Source: Gonatopus flavifemur (lineage: Eukaryota > Arthropoda > Insecta > Hymenoptera > Dryinidae). Taken from it: 64,000 bases of DNA. Of this stretch, positions 11,618-23,025 are shown piece by piece. The notes under the pieces are model-generated. The model worked only from the letters and a program-made list of their open reading frames with translations, made no database searches and was not told the DNA's origin. The stretch spans positions 1,736,001 through 1,800,000 of the forward strand of contig JAFFJZ010000026.1 in assembly GCA_018340375.1 (NCBI GenBank), given 5' to 3'. A program made the translations under genes and the position numbers. The first letter of the stretch is position 1. Each line of letters begins with the position of its first letter.

Positions 11618-11740
11618 TATTTGCGTTCCCAAAGTTTCTCAAAGAAATTAATCTCGTTCTGGGCGGATTGCGCTTCCTGCTTGTGGACCTGGTTTTCGTA
11701 ACTCAGGACCTCAGAGTTGAATTTTGAAAATATTTATCGT
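11618..11740 (-). CDS. candidate upstream exon with consensus donor
   Basis: On the minus strand this stretch ends in AAATA followed by GTAAGTGG, an ideal 5' splice site. One frame reads about 30 residues rich in Gln and Glu and ends at TAG on the donor itself. A second frame stays open across the donor and is in phase with the exon at 10999-11262. These cannot both be right. The exon may be 5' untranslated, with the start codon made by splicing. No acceptor upstream is convincing. Confidence 0.22.
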
Positions 11741-12168
11741 TTTGAATTGTCCTGAAGAGGACTATGTTGTTTTCTTTTCAAAGGATGGATGAATGTCAGG
11801 TGATGCACGGGTTGAACGTGTGTTCCTTGTTCAGCAGGTCGAAGAAGAAGAAGTTGAGGAATCAGCGGTAGTAGCAGTGAATTTAATATAATATGCGTTG
11901 TCGCGAGGCGAAGAAATATTGTTATTCATTGGCAGAAACTCGCCGTATTTAAAGGGTTCGAGCTTCCTTCTAAGACAATGATTGGTCAAGGGTCTCTTGT
12001 TGGGAAATATTCTTGTTCGCACCAATGAGGAATTGAAATCACTGCTCCTAGAAGCTGTCGAGGTGTCGAATTATGAACTTAATCATCTTCGAAATCATCT
12101 GATTTTTTTATCTTGCACCCAACTCTCGACGTCTAGCGTTGCTCTGCATCGAGCGTTCGTGTACTTGT

Positions 12169-12176
12169 CTTATATA
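12169..12176 (-). promoter_or_regulatory. possible TATA box for a minus-strand transcript
   Basis: Minus-strand TATATAAG, with GC-richer sequence 25-45 bases downstream, lies upstream of the candidate exons at 11618 and 10999. This is the only TATA-like element that fits their direction. It is a single-motif prediction. Confidence 0.2.
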
Positions 12177-12179
12177 CAT

Positions 12180-14528
12180 TACTTGAAAATTTTTGTCTCA
12201 CAGGTATTTATGAGGAATGAACGAAGTTCACAAACTAAAATTTGATCAAAACGAGAGTTTTGATTTCCATCAATACTTCGTTCATTCATTATTAAAGATG
12301 TTTCCTACAAACTATTAATCTATCTAGGGGAGAGAAATAAAATCATTTCACGATAATTTTATCCCTCACCGAAATCTTTCTATTCTATCTAATGATGTAG
12401 TTGTCATTTTACGTGCTCTGAATTTAGAAAATATTTAATCCATTATGTGCAACAAGAATGCACTTATACGAACGGTCTTTTATACATGGAAGAAATAATC
12501 GATTGTATCGAATAACAAATGGTAATTTCTATTGTTTTCCATGGGGAATTCGTAAAGGACAGGTTTTTATTCAGTATTTGGTTTTCGGAATTTTATGGCA
12601 TGATGTAAATACATTATGAATCCTTTTGGAATACTTTGGGAATCCAAATGAAAGATTCTGTGTAATCCAAAAGAAATCTCTCAAGAAAAAGGAACGTGGT
12701 GTTCAAATTATGTTCTTTAGGAAGTATTTGAGAACTAGTTGTGCGGTATGAGCAGATAAAAGGGTTTTTCTTATGATTACTATGATGTCCACCTAAAAGT
12801 TGGAATGAATATAAAAGGAATCATTCATTTTATTCAGTTCTCGATGAAAACTGCTATTGAGGATTGTATTCAAAATATGAAAATAATTTGACTTGGCGAC
12901 AAGAGTAGAGTTACTCGTCTACGGAATGCAGGGTTGTTTATGATTTGGCCACTGTTTACAATGATAAGTGATCGAGTAATCGTATTACCGAATTTCTCTC
13001 ACGTAGCGAACTTAATTCGTTCCTTCTTGGTTGCATTGAAAGGTTGGTAAGGCGGAGAATTATATTGCTCAACAGGTTTGGGTCGGAAGAAAAGAATACT
13101 ATTGTATCGATGTTGAGGGCGTCAAGAAGGTGAGGGTTACTCACAGGTTTCTCGCTCATTAGTCATATGCGTATGGATCTCTGTAATAAGTAGGTCCTGT
13201 CTGATTATCTTATTGATTGCAAGGGAGTAATGAAGAAAAAATGTTTCTAGGAGCAAGAAATTGGAAAAATTTCAGTGCACGTTACAAAGTAAATTTTAAA
13301 AAATTATTATTTATACTTATCAATAAGTTATTCTTCAATAACGCTGAGACAGAAATAATTGAAGAAGAATCTGTGGTATCTACAGCCAACTCATCTGACA
13401 TCTGTTGATATAATAACAGTTTTTTGAAAAGATCACGTTTACTTCGAAAATGTACGCAACTGACACTATTTCACTATTCCATATTGACAATTATAAGCAT
13501 CAAAATCAAATTGTCTGTATTAGTTATGGGCGATATTTATCGATATTTGAGGATATCGATATTTTTCAGATGATATATCGATATTTCTCTGTCCAATATA
13601 TATCGTTATCGATATATTCTACCTCAAAAATATCGAAATTCGATATATACTTTTTGGTGATGGATTCATAAAAATTTTCAACTGATCAGAAGAATAAAAT
13701 ATTTTTCAATTTTTCATTAGCTTGGGAAATTCCTTCTTGTCAGAGTGACCAGCTGTGCATAATTTATGCACTTTTTCCTCTAGATCAATTCATCAGAATA
13801 TTCAATCAAATAGAATGGTCAATGGAAAAATTGAACAATTTTAGAATTAGTCACATCGACTCTTGTTCACTCAAAACACCTATCGGAAGCATGGATATAC
13901 AAGTCTGGAAACTTCGATGGTAAGGGAAATCCCTATTGGAGGCTATGTTATATGGTACAATCTCCGCAATCTTTCGTAGTATTCAAATCTAGGTATAATG
14001 CCGCGCAAAATTTTACTTACGAGTCGCGACGCTATGCCTCGATCGGAGCGCCACTCATACATTTAATACATTCAATTATGAATTGTGTATTCACTTTCTC
14101 AATTTCGACGGTGATATTTGGATTTTCGACATTCATGAAAATCTCAAGTTCAATATTCGCGTTCTTTTTCTTCTTATTGAATCTGGACATTTTGTACAAA
14201 TGTCGAAAGCCTCTATTATCTATCTACATTCCCATGCTGGTAGAGGCACTGAAGGATAATTCAATTATATTCACTAAATGTTTTTTTGAATAGCGCGAAT
14301 TGATTTTTGTTTTCAATATAACCAAATTTGATTTTGATCAATCCACATTTATTCCCTGTAAATAAATGAGTATTGCGTTTGTAATAATCAAATATTCACT
14401 GTTAATAGAAACAAATTCAAAACAAATGTTCAATTCATTGTACTTTATAAAATATTTTTTTAAAATACAATCAAACTGCTCTTCCCGTATTTGAATACCA
14501 ATTCAGAAATGGTATTTATGCATAACAA
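12180..14528. other. mostly unique AT-rich DNA; no gene recognised
   Basis: Frames of 60-113 codons (for example 12956-13159 minus and 13952-14293 plus) have no domain or splice support that I can defend. A patch at 13525-13650 is built of ATCGATAT/CGATATTT words, a common composition in insect repeats. No complete transposon ends were found here. Confidence 0.4.
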
Positions 14529-14775
14529 CCCGTACAGCACGCGGACATTTCTCCGTCGCCTCCACGTCGCTTCTCCGTTCTTTCCACCTTGTATCCACGT
14601 CCCCTTTTCTTCCACCTCGCCTCCACGGGGATGCGAGGTGGACATCAGGCAGGGTTGGAAAAAACCCGGGTTTTTTCTTCAAAACTCGCCCCACTGGGTA
14701 CAATCAGGTTTTTTCGGGTTTTTTCGGGGGTTTTCGGGCTTTCTCGGGTTTTTTCGGGTTTCATCAAATTGGCAT

Positions 14776-14922
14776 CAGTAATGCCAGTATTTCCTAGAAA
14801 AATCTTCAGATTTTTTGTCATTGGTCATTTCTTTCCAAATTGAAAATATGATTGGCCAGTTGTACAAGAAATGACCAATCATCAGATGCTGAAGATTTTT
14901 TTAGGGAATACTGGAAATGCTG
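14776..14922. mobile_element. 147-bp hAT MITE, copy 1
   Basis: Ends CAGTAATGCCAG / CTGGAAATGCTG are flanked by ATTGGCAT (14768-14775) and ATTGGCGT (14923-14930), an 8-bp duplication with one later change. The interior is nearly a full palindrome around the word TTGTACAAGAAATGACCAATC. A second copy of identical length lies at 36686-36832. Confidence 0.85.
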
Positions 14923-15042
14923 ATTGGCGTTGGTTTTCTCTGATGATTCTTAGTATGACCTACTAATCTTCATTTTTATCGTACTATGTTACCATTTTTC
15001 GTATATGATGATATAGAATAATATATTTATATATGTATATTT

Positions 15043-15166
15043 CATGGTAAACGGTCTTTTGGCCGAATGAACATGATTTGACCACCGCTAGTCATTCCCT
15101 AGTGTTCTCTGAAAGCGACTAGTGATTGTCAAATCATGTCGATTCTGCCAAAAGACTCCCTACCAT
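15043..15166. repeat. palindrome, possible small MITE
   Basis: ATGGTAAACGGTCTTTTGGC at the left pairs with GCCAAAAGACTCCCTACCAT at the right. The shared words GACTAG and TCAAATCATG lie further in. I found no second copy in the window and no clear target duplication. Confidence 0.5.
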
Positions 15167-15727
15167 ATTCCATTTTACTTCATATTGTCACCAAGAAATA
15201 CCGAATAAAGTAAAAATTTACTTTTTATATAATCTCTCATGTGAGCATCAATCTGGAATCAATTTTTGTTCGACTTTGGCCTGAGCTTTTAAAGTTGGGC
15301 CTCGATCAGATTGAAATTGGACCAAGATTTGTGTTTACATGAGCTGAAATCAAGTTTGAAACTAGTGAAATTTCCAAGTGAAATTTACTCCAACCGTTAA
15401 CGCACTTCACTGCAATTCGATTAGCATCGCCACAATTCAAATTGGACGTTACAAATCCTTGTATTTTGTGTCCATTCTAATTTTGATGCAAGACCACACT
15501 GCACATCAAAACAATTTACCAAGCGGTTTTGCATGTTTTTTGCCAAATTGTTAAGGTGTCCACCTAGCAGTGCTGGGATTGAAAGAATTTCTTCTTCATT
15601 CGGGCACATTTAGAATAGTCTGAGGAATAGACTAGTTCCAGAAAGGGCCACTAAATTAGTTAAACTATATAAATTTCACCAAAATGAACAACACGATGAT
15701 CAACTACAACTAAGACTTTCTAAAATA

Positions 15728-15937
15728 GGGTGAACTACCCAGGAGATGAACGATTTATGAAAGAAGTAATTATTAAAAATTTCTGCTACATTGAAGTAAT
15801 TTGATTGTTTCCATAAGAAGTTGTTACTATTTTGAAAACAACCGAATTATTTTAACGTAGTAGAAATTTCTAATAGTTACTTCTTTTATGAATCTTTATT
15901 CCATTAGGCCATCGTTCATTTACTAGGTAGTTCACCC
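15728..15937. mobile_element. 210-bp MITE with TA target duplication
   Basis: Terminal repeats GGGTGAACTACCCAGGAGAT / GTTCATTTACTAGGTAGTTCACCC are bounded by TA at 15726-15727 and 15938-15939. The interior is also inverted (GAAGTAA.TATTA / TAATAGTTACTTC). TA duplication plus the long TIR suggests a Tc1/mariner-type nonautonomous element. Confidence 0.7.
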
Positions 15938-15995
15938 TAATTTTTATTGTGATATTTTTCTTGAATGAAAAAAATACAAAAACCCCATATCAGTA

Positions 15996-16237
15996 CACTG
16001 AGGGGAAAAAGTCATTGAGGCAAGAAAATATTTCATTCAATGGTATCTATAAAATATTTCTTTGAACCAATTGAATACTATTCGAATGAATGAAATGGTT
16101 TTTGACCGCATGAAGTATTTCATCAACTGAAAAACCATTCCATCCATTGGAGTAAAATTTCATTGATCTCAAGAAATATTTTATAAATACCATTGGATGT
16201 AATATTTTTTTGTCCCAATGAATTTCTTCCCTCAGTG
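15996..16237. mobile_element. 242-bp MITE, CACTGAGGGG ends, TA flanks
   Basis: CACTGAGGGGAAAAA at the left and TTCTTCCCTCAGTG at the right are flanked by TA on both sides. The arms continue through ATTTCATTCAATGGTAT-like words. Related CACTGAG ends occur at 33424 and at 52979-53180. Confidence 0.7.
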
Positions 16238-16854
16238 TATAAAAAATAAACAAATAGAGTTATCAAACTCATTTATTATGTAGAAATTAAGAATGAATAT
16301 GTACCGTTGTATTTGTACCGAAATATGAGCATTCATATTCAAATTATAATTTTATGCTATTTTATTGAATCATATTAAATGCTGTCTCGTCATAATTAAA
16401 ATCTACATTGTACAAATTGTTTTCCATTGAAGTCATTTTGAATTATTAATGTTCATCTCCCATATTTTTCTATACTTGAAGGAAGTTATCACATTCTATT
16501 GACTAATAAGTGGAGGTGTGGTTTTTAGTGGAAACGTGTTTTTTGAAATTTTTCAACATTCCTCAAGCGTTTATAATCTGGCTAGGCAATGCTTCGGAAG
16601 GTTTCGAGAATACAAAACGACGATCCAAAACAATGGCTAGTCATACCACATATGCATGAAAAGTTTTGGGCAATTTTCACGGATTCGTTTTCATTAAAAA
16701 AATTACACTTTAATGAATAAGTCTCTCAACGGTATTCGAGCAACATTTGAATAAATCTCAATTAAATAACTTCCTGTATTCAGATCAGTGGAATTCCACT
16801 GGACCGCGATTATTAGTATTTCACCCCAATGCACTGCATTGGTGAATATCCATC

Positions 16855-17110
16855 CACCGAAAAAAATTATTAGTTACCCTTACTCCAAATTAGTTCCAAC
16901 AACTAGATACAGTTGTTGATATTTGAATAACTAAAACGGGCGTTGGCTCAGCTAAATTCAAATTTAATTTCTCTGACTTTAGTTGCTGTTACTAATTTGA
17001 AGTTGCCTTTACTACAGCTTTTATTACCGGCTTCTATTCTTTTATTACTCGGAACTCATTCTCACAACTAACTTCAGTTCATTCGATCAAATAAATAATT
17101 TTTTTCGGTG
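16855..17110. mobile_element. 256-bp MITE with CACCGAAAAAAATTATT ends
   Basis: The terminal inverted repeat CACCGAAAAAAATTATT is perfect at both ends. No clear target duplication is seen. Interior words such as AGTTCCAACAACTAG resemble the AGTAGTTG-rich DNA at 780-935. Confidence 0.65.
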
Positions 17111-17423
17111 TTGAGTTTCCCAATGAAATATGACTCATTTCGAGCTTTAGGTAAGCTCTCACTCACTAGATAGTGAGTATCAATTGATAACGTAGTAAAA
17201 TTCATCCAATTCTATCCAGTGGGATACTTATAACTGTAGAATCAATGAAATTCTACTGATTCAAATTTAGAAAGAAGAACAACATGGAAAAATACATTGT
17301 ATAAAATAACCATTCAATTGAGCACCATGTGGGTTTTTGAGGGTTTTTTCAATCCGTACCCACCCGAAAAAACCCACTGGGTCCAATTGGGTTGAACCCA
17401 CAGATGTCAACCCTGACATCAGG

Positions 17424-17641
17424 GGCATAATCTCAAATGCAACATTCTCAAACGGATTTCCGCGCTGCCGTACGGTAGTACAGTGAATTATTCGCCATAG
17501 ATACAACTAACACAAACAATGAACAAATCACACCGATTTTCGAATTAGTGTTAGTGTATACATGTAAAATAGTTCACTGTACTACCGTATGGCGGCGCTG
17601 AAATCCGTTTGAAAATTTTCTATTCGAGATTATGCCCCCTG
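17424..17641. mobile_element. hAT MITE (GGCATAATCTC family), copy 1
   Basis: The 222-bp element runs from CAGG at 14646-14649, is cut by the 2.77-kb hAT, and resumes at 17424. It ends ATTATGCCCCCTG at 17641. Its own 8-bp duplication, GTGGACAT, is seen at 14638-14645 and 17642-17649. The arms share ACGGTAGTACAGTGAA and its inverse. Copy 2 at 40193-40405 is nearly identical, so the family moved recently. Confidence 0.85.
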
Positions 17642-17669
17642 GTGGACATCGGTGGATGTGCTGCGTGGG

Positions 17670-18033
17670 AAATGCTTCAAACAATATTTATGTATGTATC
17701 CTATATACTAAAGGAACATGCGATAAAGTATCGCGATTCGAAATCATATAAGTCGCATTTCGAGATGAGAATATCGATTCACGAGATGTGATCGGTGAAA
17801 GAAACTTGACGTGCATGCGCGTTTTCAATTAATCATTTCAATCTTATCAATGAGGAATAATATTTTATTTCTGATATTTACTATAAAATTGTAAATTGTC
17901 ATATCATATGTATACGTATTCAAGTCTTGAATTTAGATGTTGAAAGGTTAGTACTGAAATGACCGGGAGTGTTTGATGAATATCAATCCCACACGGCACC
18001 TTGAATTTCAAATACGTATCAAACATATATCAA
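17670..18033. other. no gene seen
   Basis: A 60-codon frame at 17609-17791 overlaps the MITE end and is not protein-like. CCCACACGGCAC at 17990 looks like another CAGCAC-type end, but its partner was not found. Confidence 0.35.
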
Positions 18034-18530
18034 CCCGAAGAGAACATAAAGCTTCAGCGAACGATTAGATCTGTATAGATCGGATCGAAGGTTCATGAAA
18101 GCTAACTTTCAGATCCACAAACGTTTGTCAAAGGTACTAAGAACGTTGAAATGTCCGCCTCAAAATACTTTCAGGAAACATGGATGGAACGTTCTTTGAA
18201 GGTTCATCGAAGGTTTGTGGAAGCTTCACAAAAATATCTATACTTAGATTAATTTGTAATAATTTATGTTCATTAATCAATTTAATTTTCATATGAATTG
18301 ATCAAAATAATATGAGTATAGATATTTTTGTGAAGCTTCGTCAAACCTTCGATGAACCTTCAGCGAACGTTCCATCTATGTTTCTTGAACGTATTTCGAG
18401 GCGGACATTTCAACGTCCGTAGAACTTTTGTCAAACGTTTGTGAATCTAAAAATTAGCTCTAATGAACCTTCAGCCCGATCTATACACATCTGATCTAAA
18501 CATTCGCTGAAGCTTCATGTTCTCTTCAGG
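18034..18530. mobile_element. about 500-bp foldback, GAACGTTC-word family, copy 1
   Basis: Left CCCGAAGAGAACATAAAGC pairs with right GCTTCATGTTCTCTTCAGG. Inner matches include GATCTGTATAGATCGG, CATTTCAACGT and CTTCACAAAAATATCTATAC. Copy 2, better preserved, is at 44486-44986. Confidence 0.75.
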
Positions 18531-18536
18531 AATGTT

Positions 18537-18721
18537 CCCAGATGGCAAAATTGTGGAGAAAGTATCCTTTTTGGATCTTTCACGAATTCAAAAAAGAATT
18601 CCCGAATTGTCAGTGGAATAGAGTTCTTGGAGAATCCCATAAAAGCTATATAGCTTGAAATGAATTCTCCAAGAGTCCTATTTCACTGACATTTGAAGGA
18701 TTCTTTTTTTGCTATCTGTGG
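18537..18721. mobile_element. 185-bp CCC..GG-ended MITE, GAATTC words
   Basis: Starts CCCAGATGGCAAAA and ends TTTTTTGCTATCTGTGG, with TT on each side (18535-18536 and 18722-18723). The interior repeats GAATTCTCCAAGAGTC and its inverse. Its ends resemble the CAGCAC-type ends elsewhere. Confidence 0.55.
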
Positions 18722-19267
18722 TTGCTTTCACATTGCATTGGATTCTATTTCAAATATAATGTATTATAATATCTGAGATATTGCAATGTTATATGTCATT
18801 AATCCACTCTTCATTGACGCAGTAAATACATGCGATATATCATGTCACTATGTTATAAATCATAACCTAATTCATGCAATAATAATCTTTAATATTATTC
18901 AAATATAATTGCAATGATTGTGCTTTTACAGTCATATCATGAATTCTCGTCAGATGTTATGTAAACTTCGAGGAAAATAATCACTACTTATTCACAATTT
19001 GATGAAATCTCATTACCAGATGAGATATTAATGTGGAATGGAAACTCAGAAAATGTCTATTTCTGCATTATTATTCAGATGCTGTCATCAAGGAAACATA
19101 AACGGAAGAATTTGTATCGTTTCGTAACGATCAAGCCAGAATACCATGAATTTTAATTGGGAAAAATTGCATTCTTATAGTCCCTGAAGGATCCATTATG
19201 AATTCATCCTAAACTTGTGTGCTGTTGTGTGGTGCTGTTCGAGATAAAAAATAATGATGAAAATACA
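18722..19267. other. no gene seen
   Basis: AT-rich sequence with no open frame above 60 codons, no splice-supported exon and no recognised repeat end. Confidence 0.4.
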
Positions 19268-19549
19268 CACGCAGGAAACCCGCGAGACATTACATCACCT
19301 AACCTTTCGTGACTTTTCATCTCGCAATCTACGTGAAACAACATCAACCGATTGATGATTTTTTATCATCAAATTTCTTGGTTTGAGATCTCCAACTTCA
19401 CGGTAAAATAATATCACCGACATTTGAGATTTATGTTCTTCGATGTTGTAATTTTTTTTCTACGCAGTCCGGATAAAAAATCACACAATCGCGAGATGGG
19501 AAGTTGTGGAAAGGTTGGGTGATGTAATATCTCGCGGATTTCCTGCGTG
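19268..19549. mobile_element. 282-bp palindromic MITE
   Basis: CACGCAGGAAACCCGCGAGA at the left and TCTCGCGGATTTCCTGCGTG at the right are near-perfect inverted repeats. They continue through CATTACATCACC / GGTGATGTAATA and AACCTTTC. No clear target duplication and no second copy in the window. Confidence 0.65.
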
Positions 19550-19659
19550 CATGTATCAGACAGAGTCCGGGAACCGCGTGATAAAAATCGTCAGACCAAA
19601 ATTAATTCAACAAATATAACAATTCCCCTCATTATTTTCAACAATGTGGCTTCAACTAG

Positions 19660-20227
19660 AAGCAATCCCATGCAACACTCTGGTCCTGATGTGTTCATGG
19701 AGAATTCTTCATAAATTCATCGTGGGATTCTTCAAGAGTCCACGTTATTCCATTTCAAAATGAATTCTTCATGAATTTCTGGTATTTAAAAAGAATTCTT
19801 GAAGAATTCTCAAGAGTTCATCACGAATTCTCTCGGAACTGACATGATGGGAGTTCATTTGCAACATGATCGTGTCGTGTGGGCCGTCGCTGAACACTGA
19901 AGATTTTGGTCCGCTACCCAAGTAACACAAGAACTTTTCAAATATGCTGTGATGATACAGTGAATGTGCAGAGAATGTGCAAATGCGATTATTTTGGATA
20001 AATTCGTCCAGATATTCTATGGGGGTGCATAACACATAATTATTCGAAATAGTCTCATTTGGAAGTTCTAAGCATGTTCGTAGGATTTTTCAAACACGTT
20101 CTTAGCACTTTAATCTCCTGTGTTACTTGGGTATTGGACCGTTTTCCAGTATCAGAGAACTCTCCAAGAATTCTGCAATAACTTCCAAGAGTATTACAAT
20201 CCGATCGAGAGAAGAATTCTCAAAGAG
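19660..20227. mobile_element. GAATTC-word foldback interrupted by a TA MITE
   Basis: Words such as GAATTCTTCATAAATTCATC and their inverses fill 19680-19850 and 20155-20225. Between them lies a separate 215-bp element, 19917-20131. It has CCCAAGTAACAC / GTGTTACTTGGG ends and TA on both sides (19915-19916 and 20132-20133). A relative of the inner element occurs at 53337-53453. Confidence 0.55.
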
Positions 20228-21110
20228 CTACCTAGACAGCACAGAATGTTCTCTGAACGTTTTGAACACGTGCACTCGGTTCTGCGTGTCTTGGTTCCTG
20301 AGGAGTAGATTTTCCAAATGTTGAGAGTGACAGCATTTCGGATCCCGTATGGAAATATTTCGCTGAAAAATGTCTGCAAAACTATGAAAAATCTCTGAAA
20401 AAAATGAAAAAACTCTGAGAAACTCTGACAAACTCTGAGAATCTCTGAAATTTTGATGAGAAATCTAATATTTTTGGGACATTCTTTACAGACTTTTTTC
20501 AGACTTTTCTCAACGAAATTGCACTCTGAAAAAACTCTGACAAAACTCTAATAAATTGTTGACATTTTTCTGATTATTGAAAAATCCTGAAATTCAATAA
20601 ATACATTCATATGCCGTATTCAAATATCATGTGTGAAAAAGTGTTTGAAAATTTTTTAATTTTTTTCTAAAAGTCAGAAAAATGTTAGCAATCCATCAGA
20701 GTTTTGTCAGAGTTTTTTCAGAGTGCAATTTCGTTACTATTTCTCTGAAAAAGAATGAAAAAACTCTGAGAAACTCTGAAATAAGTCTGAAAAAAGTCTG
20801 TAAAGAATGTCCCAAAAATATTAGATTTCTCATCAAAATTTCAGAGATTCTCAGAGTTTGTCAGAGTTTCTCAGAATTTTTTCATTTTTTTTCAGAGATT
20901 TTTCATAGTTTTACAGACATTTTTCAGCGAAATTTTCCATACGGGATGCCCTTGAATACGTTCTCAACACATTCTTTTCATCTACTACGAGCCATTCTCA
21001 TAATGTTTCCCTAACGTACTTTCATGAAAATTAACGTTTAAAAACATGTGCGCAGCTTCACACAATGTTATGGAAACCTTTATTGAACCCTTCTCAGTAC
21101 GTCGCAAGGT
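20228..21110. mobile_element. AACGTTC-word element carrying a 610-bp palindrome
   Basis: The left end (CTAGACAGCACAGAA) and following words (TTCTCTGAACGTTTTGAACACGTGC) match the right end of the element at 59788-60161 in inverse. The right part (GTACTTTCATGAAAA, AACGTTTAAAAACATG) matches its middle. It is interrupted by a palindrome at about 20344-20948 with ends GATCCCGTATGGAAA / TTTTCCATACGGGAT. The arms of that palindrome consist of CTCTGAGAAA-type words. Frames here (for example 20682-21014) follow the repeat. Confidence 0.55.
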
Positions 21111-21752
21111 GCACATGAATAGAGTTGACCGGGACATTTGCATTCACCCGGGACATATATGTGACCAGGGTGGCGAGAGACTCGGGAAATCAGGGAAATC
21201 TTAGGGAAATCTCAGGGAATTTCGAGAATGAAATTGGAAACTCAGTGAAATGTGTGGGAGGTCGAGTTTTAAATTGAGATTCGGTATTGCTATTGTTTTC
21301 TTTTTACTTTTACCTAACTTTTAACTGATTCTTATGGAAATCTCACATTGGAAATGATATATATAAATATAATTTTTTGAATTTCTTTTCTCATCAAAAT
21401 TAAATTGAATGAAGGAAACATTTGACAATTTTTCAATACAGGAAATAGCTGATATCTAAAGGAATATAAATGAATTGTACTAATCAGTCAGATTTTTAAA
21501 AATTTTTCTAAAATATTTCGAGAATATCTAATTCTTACAGTTCATCTGTATTCTTCTAGTGAATAAATTTGAACGATTTTCTGTATTGAAAAATTGTTGA
21601 TTGTTAATTGTTCTTTTCATTCAATTCTATTCTGATAAGGAAACAAGTTTCAGTGCTTTTTTCAAGAAATCATAATTGACCAAAATTTATCCAGTAGAAC
21701 ATAGAAAGTGAGTTTGTAACTTTCACTACACAAAAATTTGAAAAATCAGTCA
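21111..21752. other. no gene; possible repeat end at 21166
   Basis: CAGGGTGGCGAGAGACTCGGG at 21166, followed by AAATCAGGGAAATCTTAGGG, looks like a transposon end of the CAGGGTG type. No matching inverse end was found. Confidence 0.35.
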
Positions 21753-21756
21753 ATAA

Positions 21757-22036
21757 CCTGATAGCACATAGAAAATTCTTTCTCAAGAATAAGAAATAGA
21801 ATTGTTCAAGAACTCTTTTTGAATTTGATCAATTCAACAAGAGTTTGGAGGAGTTCAATGTTTGAGACATTAACGATTCCTGTGAGAGTACTGAAACAAT
21901 TCTGAAAGTATTCTCACAGTACCCTCATAGTATTCGTGAATGTCTCAAACATTGAACTCCTTCAGAGTTCATTATAAATTCATTAGTTCGAAAAGAGTTC
22001 TTGAAGAATTCTATTTCTTGTTCTTGAAAAAGAATC
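21757..22036. mobile_element. about 280-bp palindrome, CAAGAA/GAATTC words
   Basis: CCTGATAGCACATAGAA at the left and CGTGTTTTATCTGG at the right frame arms with TTCTTGAAGAATTC-type and GTTTGAGACATT words. The centre is near 21900. The ends are the CAGCAC-like type but imperfect, and the flanking bases do not match. Confidence 0.5.
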
Positions 22037-22550
22037 CATCGTGTTTTATCTGGGGATATCCCCGCGAACTAACATTCACGCATACAACCATCTCTAGAGG
22101 TTAAGGAGGTAGCCTGGTGTCAAACATCAGAAACAAGCACTTTTTTGTGGATGTATTTCAGAAACAACTGTTCAGCGTATAGTTTTGCAAGTTGCAGCGT
22201 TTATTGTTCGCACATTGAAGAATTCAACTGAATGTTTTGGTGCAATTATGTGAAAGTTTGAGCAAGGTACAGCAGCAAATATGGAAAAAGAGTGAAAATT
22301 CATTCTTATGGAATGAAAACTCACTCTTTAGGAGTGAAATCTCACTCTTGTTGGACTTGCAGTATTTCCACTCTTTAGGAGTGGATTTTCACTCCAAAAA
22401 ATTTGGAGAGTAATTTTTCTGAAATGAAAAACAAAAAAAGGTGTTTGTCTTTCCTTGTTCTATGTTCTTGTTATGAAGTACGATAGAAATTAAAATTAAA
22501 AGTTCATCAGAAAGTACGATATCACTGTTTTCATTATAATTTTTTTTCAG
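22037..22550. other. probable THAP-gene intron with short repeats
   Basis: At 22285-22410 the words GAGTGAAAACTCACTC and TTTAGGAGTG repeat on both strands. The stretch ends in TTTTTTTTCAG at 22540-22550, a good 3' splice site for the first THAP exon. I could not find the upstream exon that should carry the start codon and the first CxxC pair. Confidence 0.4.
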
Positions 22551-22796
22551 ATTCCCTACGAATAATCCAAATCAACTTCGTTTATGGCTGGAAAAAATGG
22601 GGCTAGATGTACCACTGAAAATTAAAAAAAGAACAAGACTTTGTTCTGATCATTTTGAGGAAAGATGTTTATCAAAAGTTGGTTGCAAAGTACAATTGGT
22701 TGATGGAAGCATCCCAACTATCTTTGGGACATTTAAATCAGTTTGCGTTTATTGCAAGTCAATGAAAAATGATGAAAATCTTCGCACATTTCACAG
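22551..22796 (+). CDS. THAP-domain gene, exon with end of THAP 1 and start of THAP 2
   Basis: After the acceptor at 22548-22550 the frame opens with Phe-Pro, the second half of the FHRFP motif found in THAP zinc fingers. Next come an LRLWL helix, LCSDHF (Cys and His ligands of the C2CH finger) and IPTIF, the THAP C-terminal motif. A new finger then begins with CVYC and ends at FH plus AG, followed by a GTAC donor at 22797. The exon therefore starts and ends at the same phase within the same motif. This is how tandem THAP domains arise by exon duplication. THAP proteins bind DNA, and insects have both host THAP regulators and P-element-derived ones. Which kind this is cannot be told here. Confidence 0.8.
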
Positions 22797-23025
22797 GTAC
22801 AATATATTTAGTATAATTATGGTACGTTATGTACATACGTATATATCTGAGCATGAACCTTGTCTCCAGAAGCTCATTATTTTTTCAAGATATTCAAAGA
22901 TTTCCTGATTTAAATTATGATTTTTCCAAAGTTTATCCGCAAAATGTCACCGTGAATTAAATTAGAAATATTTCGAGCTTATTCTATGGATATTGATCGC
23001 ATTGCAATTGTTTCATAATATATAG

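Larger units (their letters stand above)
14650..17415. mobile_element. hAT-type element, 2766 bp, nonautonomous
   Basis: Ends CAGGGTTGG / TCAACCCTG are flanked by a perfect 8-bp duplication, ACATCAGG, at 14642-14649 and 17416-17423. The CAGGGTTG-type ends with an 8-bp duplication define the hAT superfamily. The subterminal zones carry the repeated words CGGGTTTTTTCGGG (14650-14762) and GGGTTTTTTC / CCCGAAAAAACCC (17330-17380). No transposase frame is present. The interior has collected at least four smaller MITEs (14776, 15728, 15996 and 16855) and a hairpin at 15043. Confidence 0.85.
14529..17669. mobile_element. CCC..GGG-ended element with two nested insertions
   Basis: The left end CCCGTACAGCACGCGGACAT and right end GATGTGCTGCGTGGG (17655-17669) are inverted matches in outline. 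AA occurs on each side (14527-14528 and 17670-17671). Without the nested insertions the element is only about 150 bp and resembles the 127-bp element at 9282. It has been entered first by a 222-bp hAT MITE and then by a 2766-bp hAT element. Confidence 0.65.
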
